Source: Paulinella micropora | Lineage: Eukaryota; Cercozoa; Imbricatea; Euglyphida; Paulinellidae | NCBI GenBank assembly: GCA_019918135.1 | Contig: WBZZ01000454.1 | Coordinates: 1 to 64,000, forward strand | Direction of reading: 5' to 3' | DNA length: 64,000 bases | In this document: in pieces, positions 29,555-38,879 of the stretch | How positions within the stretch are numbered: the stretch's first letter is position 1 | How the letters are laid out: the number at the start of each line of letters is the position of its first letter | Made by a program: the position numbers and the translations under genes | The notes under the pieces: generated by a model | The model's input: only the letters and a program-made list of their open reading frames with translations | The model's database searches: none | Told to the model about the DNA's origin: nothing

Positions 29555-30066
29555 ATGGAGTATAAAGGTGGTCGTGCGAGTGGTATTTACTATATTAACA
29601 GCAAAAATCGGATAAATGGCACAGATTCAGATTTTAGTTGTGAAGTCAATATGAAATCTCTAGACAACCCAACACACTGTAAAATTCTTCATATCTATGT
29701 GCCGAAGTCGTATTATTCCGTCGCCAGTCCTTACAACACTTTTATTCTGAGTGAGAACGGAAACGAGGCACTCATCACGATACTCGAAGGAAACTACACG
29801 ATGAACAACTTAAAAAATAAGCTGGCCGAGGTGCTGACCGCAGAAAGTCCCAACGACTATACATACACAATAACGAGCAATAACACGAACACTGACCCAG
29901 AAGACGGCAAGCTAACATTCACTGTAGCGAACAATTCCATTAACATTCAACCGCGGTTTGTATTTGATGATGAAACTCGCATCCACGAAATTATGGGGTT
30001 TGAGCGGTCCTCTACTTATTTCTTTGCTAATAATACACTGAGGTCACCAAATGTCATAATCTTGAC
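29555..30066 (+). pseudogene. Partial structural-type ORF at arm end (right copy)
   Basis: About 170 residues of Polinton-encoded sequence starting MEYKGG; the sequence becomes SINE after 30066. It has alternating hydrophobic/polar stretches and many Asn, Thr and Ser (for example around TYTITSNNTNTDPEDGK), consistent with a beta-rich virion component, but no family is recognised. A TTAATATA motif sits 3 bp before the ATG (29545-29552), as for other structural genes here. It is the last gene after the GIY-YIG ORF and is partial because of the SINE junction. A minor capsid role is inference from position and composition only. Confidence 0.6.
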
Positions 30067-30172
30067 CCTCACGGGTGAGACGATGGAGGCGCATGTGCAG
30101 AAATGCATCAGTCATTGACAGACAAGCACTAATATTATTATTACTATTATTATTATTATTATTATTATTATT
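30067..30172 (+). mobile_element. SINE 3' fragment and ATT tail at Polinton right end
   Basis: Begins at CCTCACGGGTGAG and runs through the ATGGAGGCGCATGTGCAG tail region into (ATT)n. The 5' two thirds of the SINE are absent here. It marks the right limit of Polinton sequence. Confidence 0.8.
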
Positions 30173-30440
30173 GGACACCGTGATAGCCCAGTGGTCAAGT
30201 TCTACCATCTGGGCCCTGTCGCCAGTTCGATTCCCGTCGGTGCCACCAGTATTTTCATTGAACATACCGCTCCGTCTGGACCAGTATTTTCATTGAACAT
30301 ACCGGTCCGTCTGGAAGTGTTGGAACTGCCCTTGCGGGGGTGTCATTAGAGCTTATCGTCAATTCTTCGTACTCCCCTCACGGGTGAGACGATGGAGGCG
30401 CATGTGCAGAAATGCATCAGCCATTGACAGAGAGAAGCAC

Positions 30441-30488
<48 letters not shown>
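30173..30488 (+). mobile_element. tRNA-derived SINE copy 1
   Basis: Full copy from GGACACCG to GAAGCAC plus ATT tail. Pol III A-box TAGCCCAGTGG at 30183-30193 and B-box AGTTCGATTCC at 30224-30234. Two units of the internal 35-bp repeat (CAGTATTTTCATTGAACATA core). The 3' part (ATGGAGGCGCATGTGCAG) resembles the 3' end of the LINE in this window. No full cloverleaf, so not a tRNA gene. Confidence 0.88.
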
Positions 30489-30754
30489 GGACACCGTGAT
30501 AGCCCAGTGGTCAAGTTCTATCATCTGGGCCCTGTCGCCAGTTCGATTCCCGTCGGTGCCACCAGTATTTTCATTGAACATACCGATCCGTCTGGACCAG
30601 TATTTTCATTGAACATACCGGTCCGTCTGGAAGTGTTGGAACTGCCCTTGCGGGGGTGTCATTAGAGCTTATCGTCAATTCTTCGTACTCCCCTCACGGG
30701 TGAGACGATGGAGGCGCATGTGCAGATTTGCATCAGCCATTGACAGAGAAGCAC

Positions 30755-30800
<46 letters not shown>
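30489..30800 (+). mobile_element. SINE copy 2
   Basis: Full copy inserted directly in the ATT tail of copy 1; two internal repeat units; ATT tail about 46 bp. Confidence 0.88.
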
Positions 30801-31268
30801 TGTGACATGTTTGAGGGAAATCCCGATGAAAAAACCTAGTCACACTTGCTAAACAGAGTTCCAGCCCAATGGCCTCACGGCGTTAAACTGTGACGCCAAC
30901 TCATAACCCTTTGGTGGTAGATGCTGGGGAGGAGGGTCGTTGCGCGCGTAAAAGACCTTAAACTCCGCATATGCTGGTTGATAGCCCAGGACCCAGCAGA
31001 CACCAGATTGTTATGGGTGGGGTTTCGAGGCAGCTCTAGCAACCGCGCTTGGTGTATGCACTTGCACATTCGGTGACGTCTTGCAAGAGGTTGCTGGGAC
31101 TGCGGAATAACCTCGGCTTAGTGCAGTCTTGCCCTCAGGAGCTCCATCGGTGGCCCCGATCATCAGGCGAGAGACTGACACGGGGGGGTGGAGGACCTCA
31201 AACAAGGGTATTGGAGGCTTATGTCCGTTGAGGATATGCCATTAGCTGCATCAGTACGCCTCAGATAT

Positions 31269-31313
<45 letters not shown>
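30801..31313 (+). repeat. RepB copy (5'-truncated) with ATT tail
   Basis: Unnamed repeat family. This copy starts at TGTGACATG, about 14 bp inside the full 5' end, and ends CCTCAGATATAG followed by ATT repeats. Other copies at 32294, 32711 and 40361. No long conserved ORF; a GGCGT/ACGCC mini-hairpin lies near GGCGTTAAACTGTGACGCC. It behaves like a non-autonomous non-LTR element. Confidence 0.75.
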
Positions 31314-31559
31314 GGTTATTGGCGGAGTTGTTGGAATTGGTTCAGTGAAAGGATAGGCATCAACTTGAATAAATATATTCTTTTAGAACCGAACCAGCAC
31401 TTGAAAACAATGATACTAGCCATAATCTCATTAAATGTCGTACGGCTTGTCGTTACTTAAGTAGTGACTCCTGCCTCAGCTTACGGTTGTTCTGCCTCTC
31501 TACCGTTTACTACTGAGTAGGCGACTAAATCTCAGAGTAGCTGCTCCTGTGCCGGTAAC

Positions 31560-31614
<55 letters not shown>
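31314..31614 (+). repeat. Unnamed single-copy segment (family C) with ATT tail
   Basis: About 247 bp of unclassified sequence starting GGTTATTGGCGGAG and ending GTGCCGGTAACT, between two ATT tracts. It follows the array pattern, so it is probably another non-autonomous element or fragment, seen once here. Confidence 0.5.
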
Positions 31615-31926
31615 GGACACAGTGATAGCTCAGTGGTCAAGTTCTACCATCTGGGCCCTGTCGCCAGTTCGATTCCCGTCGGTGCCACCAGTATTTTCAT
31701 TGAACATTCCGGTCTATTTCTGGACCAGTATTTTCATTGAACATACCGGCCCGTCTGGAAGTGTTGGAACTGCCCTTGCGGGGGTGTCATTAGAGCTTAT
31801 CGTCAATTCTTCGTACTCCCCTCACGGGTGAGACGATGGAGGCGCATGTGCAGAAATGCATCAGCCATTGACAGAGAAGCACTATTATTATTATTATCAT
31901 TATTATTATTATTATTATTATTATTT
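31615..31926 (+). mobile_element. SINE copy 3
   Basis: Full copy with the variant CTATTTCTGG in the first internal repeat, shared with copies 6 and 7, hence a subfamily marker. Two internal units. Confidence 0.87.
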
Positions 31927-32218
31927 GGACACCGTGATAGCCCAGTGGTCAAGTTCTACCATCTGGGCCCTGTCGCCAGTTCGATTCCCGTCGGTGCCAC
32001 CAGTATTTTCATTGAACATACCGATCCGTCTGGACCAGTATTTTCATTGAACATACCGGCCCGTCTGGAAGTGTTGGAACTGCCCTTGCCGGGGTGTCAT
32101 TAGAGCTTATCGTCAATTCTTCGTACTCCCCTCACGGGTGAGACGATGGAGGCGCATGTACAGAAATGCATCAGCCATTGACAGAGAAGCACTATTATTA
32201 TTATTATTATTATTATTA
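31927..32218 (+). mobile_element. SINE copy 4
   Basis: Full copy, two internal units, short ATT tail. Confidence 0.87.
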
Positions 32219-32253
32219 ATGGAGGCACATGTCCAGGATCTGGATCTGATGCC

Positions 32254-32293
<40 letters not shown>
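32219..32293 (+). mobile_element. LINE 3'-end fragment with ATT tail
   Basis: About 35 bp (AATGGAGGCACATGTCCAGG then ATCTGGATCTGATGCC) matching the extreme 3' end of the LINE at 40222-40256, then ATT repeats. This looks like a severely 5'-truncated LINE insertion and confirms where the LINE tail starts. Confidence 0.75.
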
Positions 32294-32296
<3 letters not shown>

Positions 32297-32710
32297 CCCA
32301 ATGGCCTCAAGGCGTCAAACTGTGACGCCAACTCATAACCCTTTGGTGGTAGATGCTGGGGAGGAGGGTCGTTGCGCGCGTAAAAGATCTTAAACTCCGC
32401 ATATGCTGGTTGATAGCCCAGGACCCAGCAGACACCAGATTGTTATGGGTGGGGTTTCGAGGCAGCTCTAGCAACCGCGCTCGGTGTATGCACTTGCACA
32501 TTCGGTGACGTCTTGCAAGAGGTTGCTGGGACTGCGGAATAACCTCGGCTTAGTGCAGTCTTGCCCTCAGGAGCTCCATCGGTGGCCCCGATCATCAGGC
32601 GAGAGACTGACACGGGGGGTGGAGGGCCTCGAACAAGGGTATTGGAGGCTTATGTCCGTTGAGGATATGCCATTATCTGCATCAGTACGCCTCAGATATA
32701 GTAAATCTGC
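32294..32710 (+). repeat. RepB copy (5'-truncated)
   Basis: Starts at CAGCCCAATGG and runs to CAGATATAG, then GTAAATCTGC rather than a long ATT tract, and is followed at once by the next RepB copy. Confidence 0.75.
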
Positions 32711-33191
32711 CTTGGAGTGTTGACTGTGACATATTTGAGGGAAATCCCGATGAAAAACCTAGTCACACTTGCTAAACAGAGTTCCAGCCCAATGGCCTCA
32801 AGGCGTTAAACTGTGACGCCAACTCATAACCCTTTGATGGTAGATGCTGGGGAGGAGGGTCGTTGCGCGCGTAAAAGATCTTAAACTCCGCATATGCTGG
32901 TTGATAGCCCAGGACCCAGCAGACACCAGATTGTTATGGGTGGGGTTTCGAGGCAGCTCTAGCAACCGCGCTTGGTGTATGCACTTGCACATTCGGTGAC
33001 GTCTTGCAAGAGGTTGCTGGGACTGCGGAATAACCTCGGCTTAGTGCAGTCTTGCCCTCAGGAGCTCCATCGGTGGCCCCGATCATCAGGCGAGAGACTG
33101 ACACGGGGGGGTGGAGGACCTCGAACAAGGGTATTGGAGGCTTATGTCCGTTGAGGATATGCCATTAGCTGCATCAGTACGCCTCAGATAT

Positions 33192-33229
<38 letters not shown>

Positions 33230-33234
33230 TATTT
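32711..33234 (+). repeat. RepB full copy with ATT tail
   Basis: 483 bp from CTTGGAGTGTTGACTG to CAGATATAG, plus ATT repeats. Best reference for the family together with 40361-40844. Confidence 0.8.
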
Positions 33235-33538
33235 GGACACCGTGATAGCCCAGTGGTCAAGTTCTACCATCTGGGCCCTGTCGCCAGTTCGATTCCCGTC
33301 GGTGCCACCAGTATTTTCATTGAACATACCGATCCGTCTGGACCAGTATTTTCATTGAACATACCGGCCCGTCTGGAAGTGTTGGAACTGCCCTTGCGGG
33401 GGTGTCATTAGAGCTTGTCGTCAATTCTTCGTACTCCCCTCACGGGTGAGACGATGGAGGCGCATGTGCAGAAATGCATCAGCCATTGACAGAGAAGCAC
33501 TATTATTACTATTATTATTATTATTATTATTATTATTT
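33235..33538 (+). mobile_element. SINE copy 5
   Basis: Full copy inserted after the RepB ATT tail; two internal units. Confidence 0.87.
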
Positions 33539-33806
33539 GGACACCGTGATAGCCCAGTGGTCAAGTTCTACCATCTGGGCCCTGTCGCCAGTTCGATTCC
33601 CGTCGGTGCCACCAGTATTTTCATTGAACATACCGGTCTATTTCTGGACCAGTATTTTCATTGAACATACCGGCCCGTCTGGAAGTGTTGGAACTGCCCT
33701 TGCGGGGGTGTCATTAGAGCTTATCGTCAATTCTTCGTACTCCCCTCACGGGTGAGACGATGGAGGCGCATGTGCAGAAATGCATCAGCCATTGACAGAG
33801 AAGCAC

Positions 33807-33872
<66 letters not shown>
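33539..33872 (+). mobile_element. SINE copy 6
   Basis: Full copy with the CTATTTCTGG variant and a long (about 65 bp) ATT tail. Confidence 0.87.
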
Positions 33873-34168
33873 GGACACCGTGATAGCCCAGTGGTCAAGT
33901 TCTACCATCTGGGCCCTGTCGCCAGTTCGATTCCCGTCGGTGCCACCAGTATTTTCATTGAACATACCGGTCTATTTCTGGATCAGTATTTTCATTGAAC
34001 ATACCGGTCCGTCTGGAAGTGTTGGAACTGCCCTTGCGGGGGTGTCATTAGAGCTTATCGTCAATTCTTCGTACTCCCCTCAAGGGTGAGACGATGGAGG
34101 CGCATGTGCAGAAATGCATCAGCCATTGACAGAGAAGCACTATTATTATTATTATTATTATTATTATT
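33873..34168 (+). mobile_element. SINE copy 7
   Basis: Full copy with the CTATTTCTGG variant; the ATT tail leads straight into LINE copy 1. Confidence 0.87.
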
Positions 34169-34220
34169 CTGGAGGGGTGCACAAGATGGCACTCCATGGG
34201 ATGAGGAGGTGGTTGGGCCT

Positions 34221-34258
34221 CTCCCCACGAAGGTGACCGCTTGGGGAGGGCGGTCACC
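34221..34258 (+). other. Alternative-pairing hairpins in LINE 5' leader
   Basis: CTCCCCA (34221-34227) can pair with TGGGGAG (34242-34248), and GGTGACCGC (34232-34240) with GCGGTCACC (34250-34258). The two stems interleave, so they are mutually exclusive or form a tight pseudoknot. Same arrangement in copy 2. Confidence 0.5.
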
Positions 34259-34281
34259 GGGATATGCGCAACTCTCAACTG

Positions 34282-34424
34282 GGCATTTACTCGGTAGGGG
34301 TTCGGCCAGGCAGGTTGTGGGGTTGTCTGTTGGATTGTTGGTTGGCTCGTTTTTCTTGGCTGTTGGTTTGGGTCTGGTTTCCTGGTTAGCCCATTTTCGC
34401 CGAATTTCCTGCCGAGTAAATGCC
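34282..34424 (+). other. 13-bp inverted repeat in LINE 5' leader
   Basis: GGCATTTACTCGG (34282-34294) and CCGAGTAAATGCC (34412-34424) are perfect complements closing a 117-nt loop. Confidence 0.55.
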
Positions 34425-34496
34425 TGGGGGCTTCCAGTTCCGGTTTGGTGATCTTGTTGAGGTGAGCATTCGGAGGAAACAGTACCGAGATGGGTT

Positions 34497-34584
34497 GAAG
34501 ATAGGATTCACATTGAGCCGAGATGGGGCTGAGTTGATATGTTCCAACTCGGCTCCATTTCGGCTTCATGTTAATCCTATCTTC
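34497..34584 (+). other. 88-nt hairpin in LINE 5' leader
   Basis: GAAGATAGGATT/AATCCTATCTTC outer stem, AGCCGA/TCGGCT middle stem and GAGTTG/CAACTC inner stem. In copy 2 (41426-41513) one base change (GGCT to GGCC) makes the middle part pair better, as if the fold were kept. Confidence 0.55.
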
Positions 34585-35161
34585 ATCCTATCTGGGTTTT
34601 GTCTCCTCCCTATCTTCGCTTCTTCGGGGTTGCCTAACTGGAACACATGATGAGCGCACGTTGGAGAGGGGCTTCAGTCGGTCCCAATGCCTTGCCAGTG
34701 CCTTGCTGCGTTGCCGTGCCTTGCACCATGCATTCACACCCTCCACCGTTGCATTTCTAACTGAGCAGCTTCGGCTGGGATTACTATACTTGTCTGTAAA
34801 GACCCTATAGGTACCGCTAGGTTCGCGCCTTCTATACCCACGTGGGGGAAGGAGTTTCAGCGGCACGCCGTCCGATCTGGCTCCACTCGGGGACACCCGT
34901 ACCTCATGATGTGTATTGTTAGGAGCAGCTGAAAGTCCATAAGGCATGAGAGTAGAGGCGTTGGCGATGCGATGGAGAGTGTGTGTAGTGCGTGAGGCAG
35001 GTTCTGGCGACGCTGGGGGTGATGGCGGGCGCCGAAGGGCACCAAGCGACGCGGCAGCGTCCAGTGACACCGGCGGAAATGCGTGTAGTGTGTGTTGCAG
35101 ATACCGCCGATGCTATTTGCATGGACGGGCGCTTTCCTCGGCGTAAAGAGGCGCGGTGGTG

Positions 35162-36841
35162 ATGGCCAGCGACATTGGCCGTCTACTACTCTCAATGGAT
35201 TACAAATACGCGAAGCACGGAGCTACCACTATGGCCCTTATGGGACAAGGTAGAATCGCCGAAGACCTGGACAATCCCCGTGGGAATGCCTCTTCGACGG
35301 GCTCTGGCCCGATGGCCCAGGATGGGAGGATGAGGGCTCGCGTATATGACGGAATTCCTGAACCACGTGGAGAGGCTATCTTAGCTGCGCCTCACCCTTC
35401 CTCCCCAAACCTGGCACACGGGTCGGCGCTTCAACATAAGGCGAGCGGCGCTATATGGCAGATGGCACCGCCACCTCGACGGTACCGGCGGGTAGATCGG
35501 TACGACAAGGACGGGCGTAATCTGATTGTCTGGGGGCTCTCAGAACGCGCCAATCTACAGGAGATCGCCTCCAAAATGAGCGGTCTTGGTCTGGTGGTCC
35601 CGGTAATGGAGTGGCAAGGCCAGCGAATGTCGCGTCACCTGGAGCTGGTCTACGAGGACGATGACAGCAGGCAGACGGCGTTGCAGCAATTCAAACATCT
35701 CAAATTCTTCGGCAGAGGGGTCAATGTGGCCCTTGGGCGCAGGTTCAGGGACAGGGAACGTGTCCGAAGGCTTATTCGCATCCATCTGCGTGGGGAAGCG
35801 GCGGTCCGGAAGGAGGAAGCTGCGACGGGATATCGCGTCTTGCCTCTGCATGAAGAATGTGTCGATGATGTGCAGGTGGTGTCTTCAGAATTGGCTGCCG
35901 ATGCACCTAAGTGTGTGTCTGAGTGTGCTGATGTGCATGTGGTGCCCCTGCATTCGGCGGCCAGTGCAGTGGGGGACCAACCTGCGCAAGCACCTGCAGA
36001 GGGGGGCAGCACGAGGGCGGAAGCCAAGCGCGGCCGTCGGGTCCGGAAACGAGCCAAGAAGCACCGCTCCAAGCAGTTCGATACCGGCTTCAAGCTACTC
36101 GTCGCGAGTCACAACTGGCAGGGTAAAACGGGATACGACAACGTAGGCACGGCGGAATGGGCATCATTCTACAAGCACGAGGGCTGGCTAGTCATCGGGG
36201 CTCAGGAGCACCGCATGGGCAAGAAGCAACTTTCCAAATGCAGCCTGGATGGATTCCGGATTTTTGGAAAACCTGCGGAGGTCAGCGAGAAAAATCGCTG
36301 CAAGGGTGGGGTTCTATTCGCGGTGGCTAACTTCCTTGGTCCGCATTGCAACCTGGTGTCAGCCCCCGTCGACCACCGGCAGCAAGTGTGGCTGCGTATC
36401 GCCTCGGGTGTTACCGGCGCTCAGGATATCTATGTGGGCAACGGCTACTTTCCCCAGGAAACGCAGGAAGAAGAGTCGTCAGAGGCGTATGCGGCCTGGC
36501 AGGCAGCTATAGCTTTTTTTGGAGCCAAAGGTCTTGTGGTCACGGTGGCGGATGCCAACGCGAAGCTCGGGCCGGCATGCAGCCGAAAAGAGGAGGGCAT
36601 CGTCGGTCAGCACGGGGAGGTCGATGATAAGGGAGCACCGGTACGTTCGGAGAACGGCAAGAGACTCGCGGCTGTCCTCGTCGCTACGGGCCTGCGAAAT
36701 CTGAGCGGCTTCTCGTGCCCAGTGGAAGGGTCCTACTGGTGGTCCCGGCGTGAGCAGCGCGGCATGGGCACAGCTCCTCGATTACATCTGCGCGTCGCCT
36801 GGCTTGGCATCTGGAGCAAAGTTCGGAGTATGCGAAGATGA
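35162..36841 (+). CDS. LINE copy 1: N-terminal region and endonuclease
   Basis: 559 codons from the ATG at 35162. Residues ~115-210 (RNLIVWGLSERANLQEIASK ... LKFFGRGVNVALGRRFRDRER) look like an RRM-type nucleic-acid-binding fold, as in many LINE ORF1 regions. A basic linker follows. From ~residue 305 the apurinic-endonuclease-like domain starts: LLVASHNWQGK, VIGAQEHRMGK (catalytic Glu), YVGNGYFPQ, and VTVADANAKLG (Asp-x-Asn). The domain's last motif, with TDHKAVWAEL, lies in the next frame, so the frame changes around 36750. The enzyme would nick the target strand to prime reverse transcription. The same frame change is in copy 2: an old shared lesion, programmed frameshifting, or a shared assembly error. 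Confidence 0.85.
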   Translation: MASDIGRLLLSMDYKYAKHGATTMALMGQGRIAEDLDNPRGNASSTGSGPMAQDGRMRARVYDGIPEPRGEAILAAPHPSSPNLAHGSALQHKASGAIWQMAPPPRRYRRVDRYDKDGRNLIVWGLSERANLQEIASKMSGLGLVVPVMEWQGQRMSRHLELVYEDDDSRQTALQQFKHLKFFGRGVNVALGRRFRDRERVRRLIRIHLRGEAAVRKEEAATGYRVLPLHEECVDDVQVVSSELAADAPKCVSECADVHVVPLHSAASAVGDQPAQAPAEGGSTRAEAKRGRRVRKRAKKHRSKQFDTGFKLLVASHNWQGKTGYDNVGTAEWASFYKHEGWLVIGAQEHRMGKKQLSKCSLDGFRIFGKPAEVSEKNRCKGGVLFAVANFLGPHCNLVSAPVDHRQQVWLRIASGVTGAQDIYVGNGYFPQETQEEESSEAYAAWQAAIAFFGAKGLVVTVADANAKLGPACSRKEEGIVGQHGEVDDKGAPVRSENGKRLAAVLVATGLRNLSGFSCPVEGSYWWSRREQRGMGTAPRLHLRVAWLGIWSKVRSMRR

Positions 36842-38879
36842 TCTTGATACGGACCACAAGGCAGTATGGGCCGAACTGACGTGGAGCGGCCAGCGCCGGC
36901 CAAAGCGGGCTGCGAAACCTTACAGGTCCTTTCGTGTTGATAAGCTTATTGGTGCTGGTGTCTCGGGTAATGATCACGCTGCGAAGCAAGCGCTGGATTA
37001 TCTACGCGACAAGTTCGATGACGTATTCCAGCATTGCCTACAGAAGCTTGGAGTGCATCAGCTGCCTGCGCTTGACCTATCGGGTGGTGCCGACAGCCAA
37101 CGGGTGGTAGATGACGTCACCGAGCGAGTGGCGCAGTCCTTCCGAATGGCGGCGCACCGGGTCCTTGGCTCCACATGTATACGACCCCGTTTCACCAACA
37201 ATTGGTTCGACGGGGAGCTAAAGGAGCTCATTCAGCAGCGCCGGGAGGCCTACGCAGCATACAGGAGGGATGAATCGAATGCGGAAGCCCGTCTGAATTG
37301 GCTACGGCTCCGCAAGCAAATTCGGAAGGCAACTCGGGCCAAGAAGTCCGCCTCCTTCAAGCAAGTGCAGGAAGAAGCGGTCAAATGTCAACGCGAGCAA
37401 TCCTCAAAGCGCTTTTGGCTACTCGCGAAGCGGCTTGGCGGGGCACGCAGAACGAAGGTCTCCGCGCCGGTGCAAAGGGAGGATGGCTCACTGGCGTGTA
37501 CGCTGCCGGAAAAGGTCGCTCGGTGGGAGGAATTTCGGAAAAATTCGGTGAAGCCACGGGAAAATCCGGCAAGTGCGGCTGTTGTGGTGGAGTGCTGTGC
37601 AGAAGCAGGCTCGCTGGAGTGGGAGGAAGCCGAAGCTAAGCGGCAGTTCCACTGGAACGATCGCTTCAGAGATAAGGTGGCCCGGGCTATGAAGGAGCAC
37701 GAAGTAGGTGAAGACACTTGCGAAGAGCTGGACAAGCCGCTCACGCAAGAGGAGGTCCTTGCAAGGCAACGTGCCCTGAATAACCACAAAGCTTGTGGCG
37801 AGGACAAAGTGAAGAACGAGATGCTCAAGTATGGCGGCGCCTACATCAATGGCTACTTAACGCAGTACTTCAACTGGATTCGAGAAGCCGAGAGGACTCC
37901 AAAAGCTTGGGGCAAGGGAATCATCGTCAATATCCCCAAGGGTGGGGATCCTACGGATCCTGACAACTGGAGGGATATCTCGATTATTAGTTGCCTTGGT
38001 AAGCTGTATGTGTCCTTATTAGCTACTCGTCTAACGCTCTTCGTGGATGGCCCGGATAAGCTACGTCCAGAGCAGGGAGGCTTCCGCCCGGGGCGTCGCA
38101 CCACGGATCAGGTCTTTACCCTTTGGCAGAGGTTGAAGGGGCGTCAGCAGCAGAAGCGGGAGTCGTATGTCCTGTTCGTCGATCTACGCAAGGCTTTCCC
38201 GTCTGTTTGGAGAGATGGCCTATTTGAGAGGCTCTGGAAGCTGGGTGTAAGGGGCAAGTTCTGGCGCACGCTACGCAGGTGCTACGAGCAGACTTCGTCG
38301 CAAGTGCTAGTTGATGGAGCACTCACCCCCGAAGTACTGGAGGGTGTAGGCGTCCAACAGGGGTCCCCTCTCTCTCCCACACTCTTCAACGTCTTTATGG
38401 ATGAGCTGTGTGATCGGCTGGCGAGTGCCCTCAAGATCACGGATGTGAAGCGGCTGAACGACATCAAGGCACTTCTATACGCGGACGACGTGGCCCTCAT
38501 CGCTCACAGTCGCACCGAGCTCCAGAAGATGGTCAATGTTGTGGCCAAGTTCGCGGAAGATTACCGGCTGGAAGTCAACTTGAAGCCCGGCAAGACGGAA
38601 ATCATGCCCATTTACACGTCGAGCAAGGCGAAACGACCAAGTATCAGGGAGCGAGGTGAGCCCGTGGTGTGGTTTCGCGGCCAGAAGCTTTGTGTCACCA
38701 GTCAGTACAAGTACCTGGGAGTGGTTATCACCGACGACCTGAAGTGGAAGGAGCAGGCCCTGCGGGCTACGCGTGTCACTGAAGTCGCCACCGCAGGTTG
38801 GTACTCTTTGTGGTGTGCAGGTGAGACACAAGCTAGGTATCGTCTCATGTGCTGGAATCAACTTGTGGGGCCAAGCTGA
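36750..38879 (+). CDS. LINE copy 1: reverse transcriptase
   Basis: About 709 codons in the second frame. It opens with the end of the endonuclease (QLLDYICASPGL, TDHKAVWAEL). A linker of ~280 residues leads to the reverse transcriptase: KACGEDKVKNEML, NIPKGGDPTDPDNWRDISII, YVLFVDLRKAFPSVW (first catalytic Asp), GVQQGSPLSPTLFNVFMDEL, and LLYADDVALIAHS (YADD at residues 577-580), then VNLKPGKTEIM and YKYLGVVITDDLKW thumb motifs. All catalytic residues seem present in this copy. The frame ends near 38865 in a GGGG run, and the C-terminal part continues in another frame. Confidence 0.9.
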   Translation: MSSAAWAQLLDYICASPGLASGAKFGVCEDDLDTDHKAVWAELTWSGQRRPKRAAKPYRSFRVDKLIGAGVSGNDHAAKQALDYLRDKFDDVFQHCLQKLGVHQLPALDLSGGADSQRVVDDVTERVAQSFRMAAHRVLGSTCIRPRFTNNWFDGELKELIQQRREAYAAYRRDESNAEARLNWLRLRKQIRKATRAKKSASFKQVQEEAVKCQREQSSKRFWLLAKRLGGARRTKVSAPVQREDGSLACTLPEKVARWEEFRKNSVKPRENPASAAVVVECCAEAGSLEWEEAEAKRQFHWNDRFRDKVARAMKEHEVGEDTCEELDKPLTQEEVLARQRALNNHKACGEDKVKNEMLKYGGAYINGYLTQYFNWIREAERTPKAWGKGIIVNIPKGGDPTDPDNWRDISIISCLGKLYVSLLATRLTLFVDGPDKLRPEQGGFRPGRRTTDQVFTLWQRLKGRQQQKRESYVLFVDLRKAFPSVWRDGLFERLWKLGVRGKFWRTLRRCYEQTSSQVLVDGALTPEVLEGVGVQQGSPLSPTLFNVFMDELCDRLASALKITDVKRLNDIKALLYADDVALIAHSRTELQKMVNVVAKFAEDYRLEVNLKPGKTEIMPIYTSSKAKRPSIRERGEPVVWFRGQKLCVTSQYKYLGVVITDDLKWKEQALRATRVTEVATAGWYSLWCAGETQARYRLMCWNQLVGPS

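Larger units (their letters stand above)
21640..30061 (+). repeat. Right inverted arm of the Polinton
   Basis: Near-identical inverted copy of 1-8422. It begins abruptly at 21640, six bases from the start codon of the divergent 90-aa ORF, and ends against SINE sequence just past 30061. Its genes are generally better preserved than those in the left arm. Confidence 0.97.
1..30066. mobile_element. Polinton (Maverick) fossil with large inverted arms
   Basis: Double-stranded DNA, capsid-bearing, self-synthesising element. The diagnostic set is all here: rve integrase (9925-10905), double jelly-roll capsid protein (13308-14714), packaging ATPase (arms), adenovirus-type cysteine protease (arms) and protein-primed type B DNA polymerase (17849-20020). 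Lipase, S74 tail fibre and GIY-YIG nuclease are accessory. Unique content is about 21 kb, usual for the family; the span is larger because 8.4 kb is present twice in inverted order. A SINE interrupts the core at 12.6-12.87 kb and SINE sequence abuts the right end. The element is broken, roughly half a dozen breaks in all, some shared by both arms. Terminal inverted repeats of the usual Polinton type were not identified; the left end lies outside the window. Arm identity suggests a very recent rearrangement. Confidence 0.93.

Noticed and set aside
1-30061. Bacteriophage contig
   Set aside because: S74 fibre and lipase look phage-like, but the rve integrase, Polinton capsid protein, adenovirus-type protease and surrounding SINEs and LINEs show a eukaryotic Polinton.
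30173-30240. tRNA genes
   Set aside because: A- and B-boxes are good, but the stems of a cloverleaf do not pair well and the segment is repeated as a SINE head.
30075-34168. ORFs with long Ile, Tyr, Leu or Asn runs in the SINE array
   Set aside because: They are translations of ATT microsatellites plus SINE bodies; no conserved protein.
30067-34168. CRISPR array
   Set aside because: Repeats are about 300 bp, separated by ATT tracts and not by unique spacers; the context is eukaryotic retroelements.
34169-34300. HDV-like or hammerhead ribozyme at the LINE 5' end
   Set aside because: No hammerhead core, and I could not place the full HDV double pseudoknot; only interleaved stems are supported.
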